Below are positions 63,304 to 64,000 of a DNA stretch of 64,000 nt, piece after piece (the first letter of the stretch is position 1; each line of letters opens with the position of its first letter). The notes under the pieces were generated by a model. It ran no database searches and had not been told where the DNA came from. It saw only the letters and a list, made by a program, of their open reading frames with translations. A program made the translations under genes and the position numbers. This stretch comes from Cyclobacteriaceae bacterium (GTDB taxonomy: Bacteria > Bacteroidota > Bacteroidia > Cytophagales > Cyclobacteriaceae): assembly GCA_016787665.1 (NCBI GenBank), contig JAEUUC010000007.1:186001-250000 (forward strand), written 5' to 3'.

Positions 63304-64000
63304 ATGCGTAAACCTCTAATTCTGGTCTCTAACGATGATGGCATCACCTCGCGCGGAATTCGGACGCTGGTCGATATTATGAAAGAGCTGGGTGATGTGT
63401 TGGTGGTGGCACCCGATGGCCCCCAAAGTGGTATGGGTCATGCCATTACTGTGGGTGACACGTTGCGACTGGAACAGTCGCGGATTTTTGAGGGCGTAGA
63501 AGCGTATGAGTGCTCGGGTACACCGGCCGATTGCGTGAAGATGGCGCGGCATTTTGTATTGAAAGATCAGCGTCAGCCGGATATCGTAGTCAGTGGCATT
63601 AACCACGGCAGCAACACCTCCATCAGTGTGTTATACTCGGGCACGATGTCCGCTGCCATCGAAGGCGCCATTGAAGGCACCCCGGCTATTGGATTTTCGT
63701 TGTGTGACTATAGCCACGGGGCCGACTTCTCGCACACGGGTCCGTATGTAAAGAAAATCGCGGAGCAGGTTTTGCGAAAAGGATTGCCGAAAGGAGTGGC
63801 GCTGAATGTGAATATTCCGCCCAAACGCAATGAACCGATCAAGGGTATTCGCGTATGTCGCCAGGCGAATGCAAAATGGGTGGAAGAGTTTGTGAAACGT
63901 TACGACCCCAATGGTCGCCAGTATTTCTGGATGACGGGCAATTTTGTCAATTTCGATAAAGGTGAAGACAACGATGAGTGGGCCATTGCCAATAACTTCG
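63304..64000 (+). CDS. surE: 5'/3'-nucleotidase SurE, 3' end outside window
   Basis: The first 232 residues of SurE, a metal-dependent nucleoside monophosphatase. ATG 63304 is followed by ILVSNDDGITSRGI, with the metal-binding Asp-Asp pair near residues 11-12, then VVAPDGPQSGMGHAIT, CSGTPADCVKMA, and VSGINHGSNTSISVLYSGT with the SGIN metal and substrate site. About 20-30 residues are missing at the window edge. Three bases separate it from the upstream exported protein gene. Confidence 0.96.
   Translation, partial: MRKPLILVSNDDGITSRGIRTLVDIMKELGDVLVVAPDGPQSGMGHAITVGDTLRLEQSRIFEGVEAYECSGTPADCVKMARHFVLKDQRQPDIVVSGINHGSNTSISVLYSGTMSAAIEGAIEGTPAIGFSLCDYSHGADFSHTGPYVKKIAEQVLRKGLPKGVALNVNIPPKRNEPIKGIRVCRQANAKWVEEFVKRYDPNGRQYFWMTGNFVNFDKGEDNDEWAIANNF

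Noticed and set aside
1..64000. Phage, insertion sequence or defence island
   Set aside because: No transposase, integrase, terminase, restriction or toxin-antitoxin motif was recognised in any frame; the genes are housekeeping or envelope-related.

Overview
The window is a contiguous, gene-dense piece of chromosome from a member of the Bacteroidota, most likely the order Cytophagales. The evidence is: four secreted proteins with type IX secretion (T9SS) C-terminal sorting domains, three of type A and one gliding-associated type B; a Bacteroidota-type porin, a TonB-dependent receptor with a carboxypeptidase-like N-terminal domain, a DUF3667 protein and a CruF-type carotenoid gene; and promoters that fit the Bacteroidota pattern TTTG-N18-21-TAnnTTTG with no strong Shine-Dalgarno sequences. 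No phage, insertion sequence, CRISPR array or rRNA was found. Most of the window is housekeeping and envelope biology.

Layout. 1-8.8 kb: the 3' end of a porin gene and miaE, convergent with a start/stop-overlapping operon (unknown conserved protein, small lipoprotein, large T9SS beta-propeller protein), then an FtsX/MacB permease. 8.8-9.1 kb: tRNA-Ser(CGA), followed by a structured non-coding element lying between the tRNA 3' end and a near-copy of it. 9.1-16 kb: alpha/beta hydrolase, S41 protease, M16 lipoprotein protease, a small protein and fabH. 16-24 kb: a 13-copy GATACTA tandem repeat, an ABC-2 permease/M1 aminopeptidase fusion with its ATPase, and leuS, which carries a second, in-frame heptamer repeat. 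24-28 kb: an NTF2-like protein, a TonB-like protein and a four-subunit 2-oxoacid:ferredoxin oxidoreductase. 28-33.7 kb: TonB receptor, TPR-like protein, CPBP protease and a LytS/LytR two-component pair. 33.7-37.6 kb: two carotenoid genes, DUF3667, and a cluster of very small genes behind a promoter embedded in a perfect palindrome.

37.6-49.6 kb: tesA divergent from a ybbA-ybbP ABC system (the arrangement known from E. coli), a 1090-aa T9SS type B protein, a YdcF-family protein, a TerB/FHA-like/ABC-2 fusion and a lipoprotein. 49.8-58 kb: a CAU tRNA with an unusual T loop, a site-2 protease, and a minus-strand run of an M43 metalloprotease, Ddl, an orphan PASTA protein and a T9SS protein. 58-64 kb: a NifU-domain protein with Mrp (Fe-S assembly), divergent from dnaG (its zinc ligands lost), then ribBA, an unknown exported protein and the start of surE.

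The least explained parts are the element after tRNA-Ser, the two heptamer repeats, the palindromic promoter with its small genes, and the sequence oddities in DnaG and the CAU tRNA. No clear new defence or mobile system is visible. Everything here comes from reading the sequence; no database search was run.
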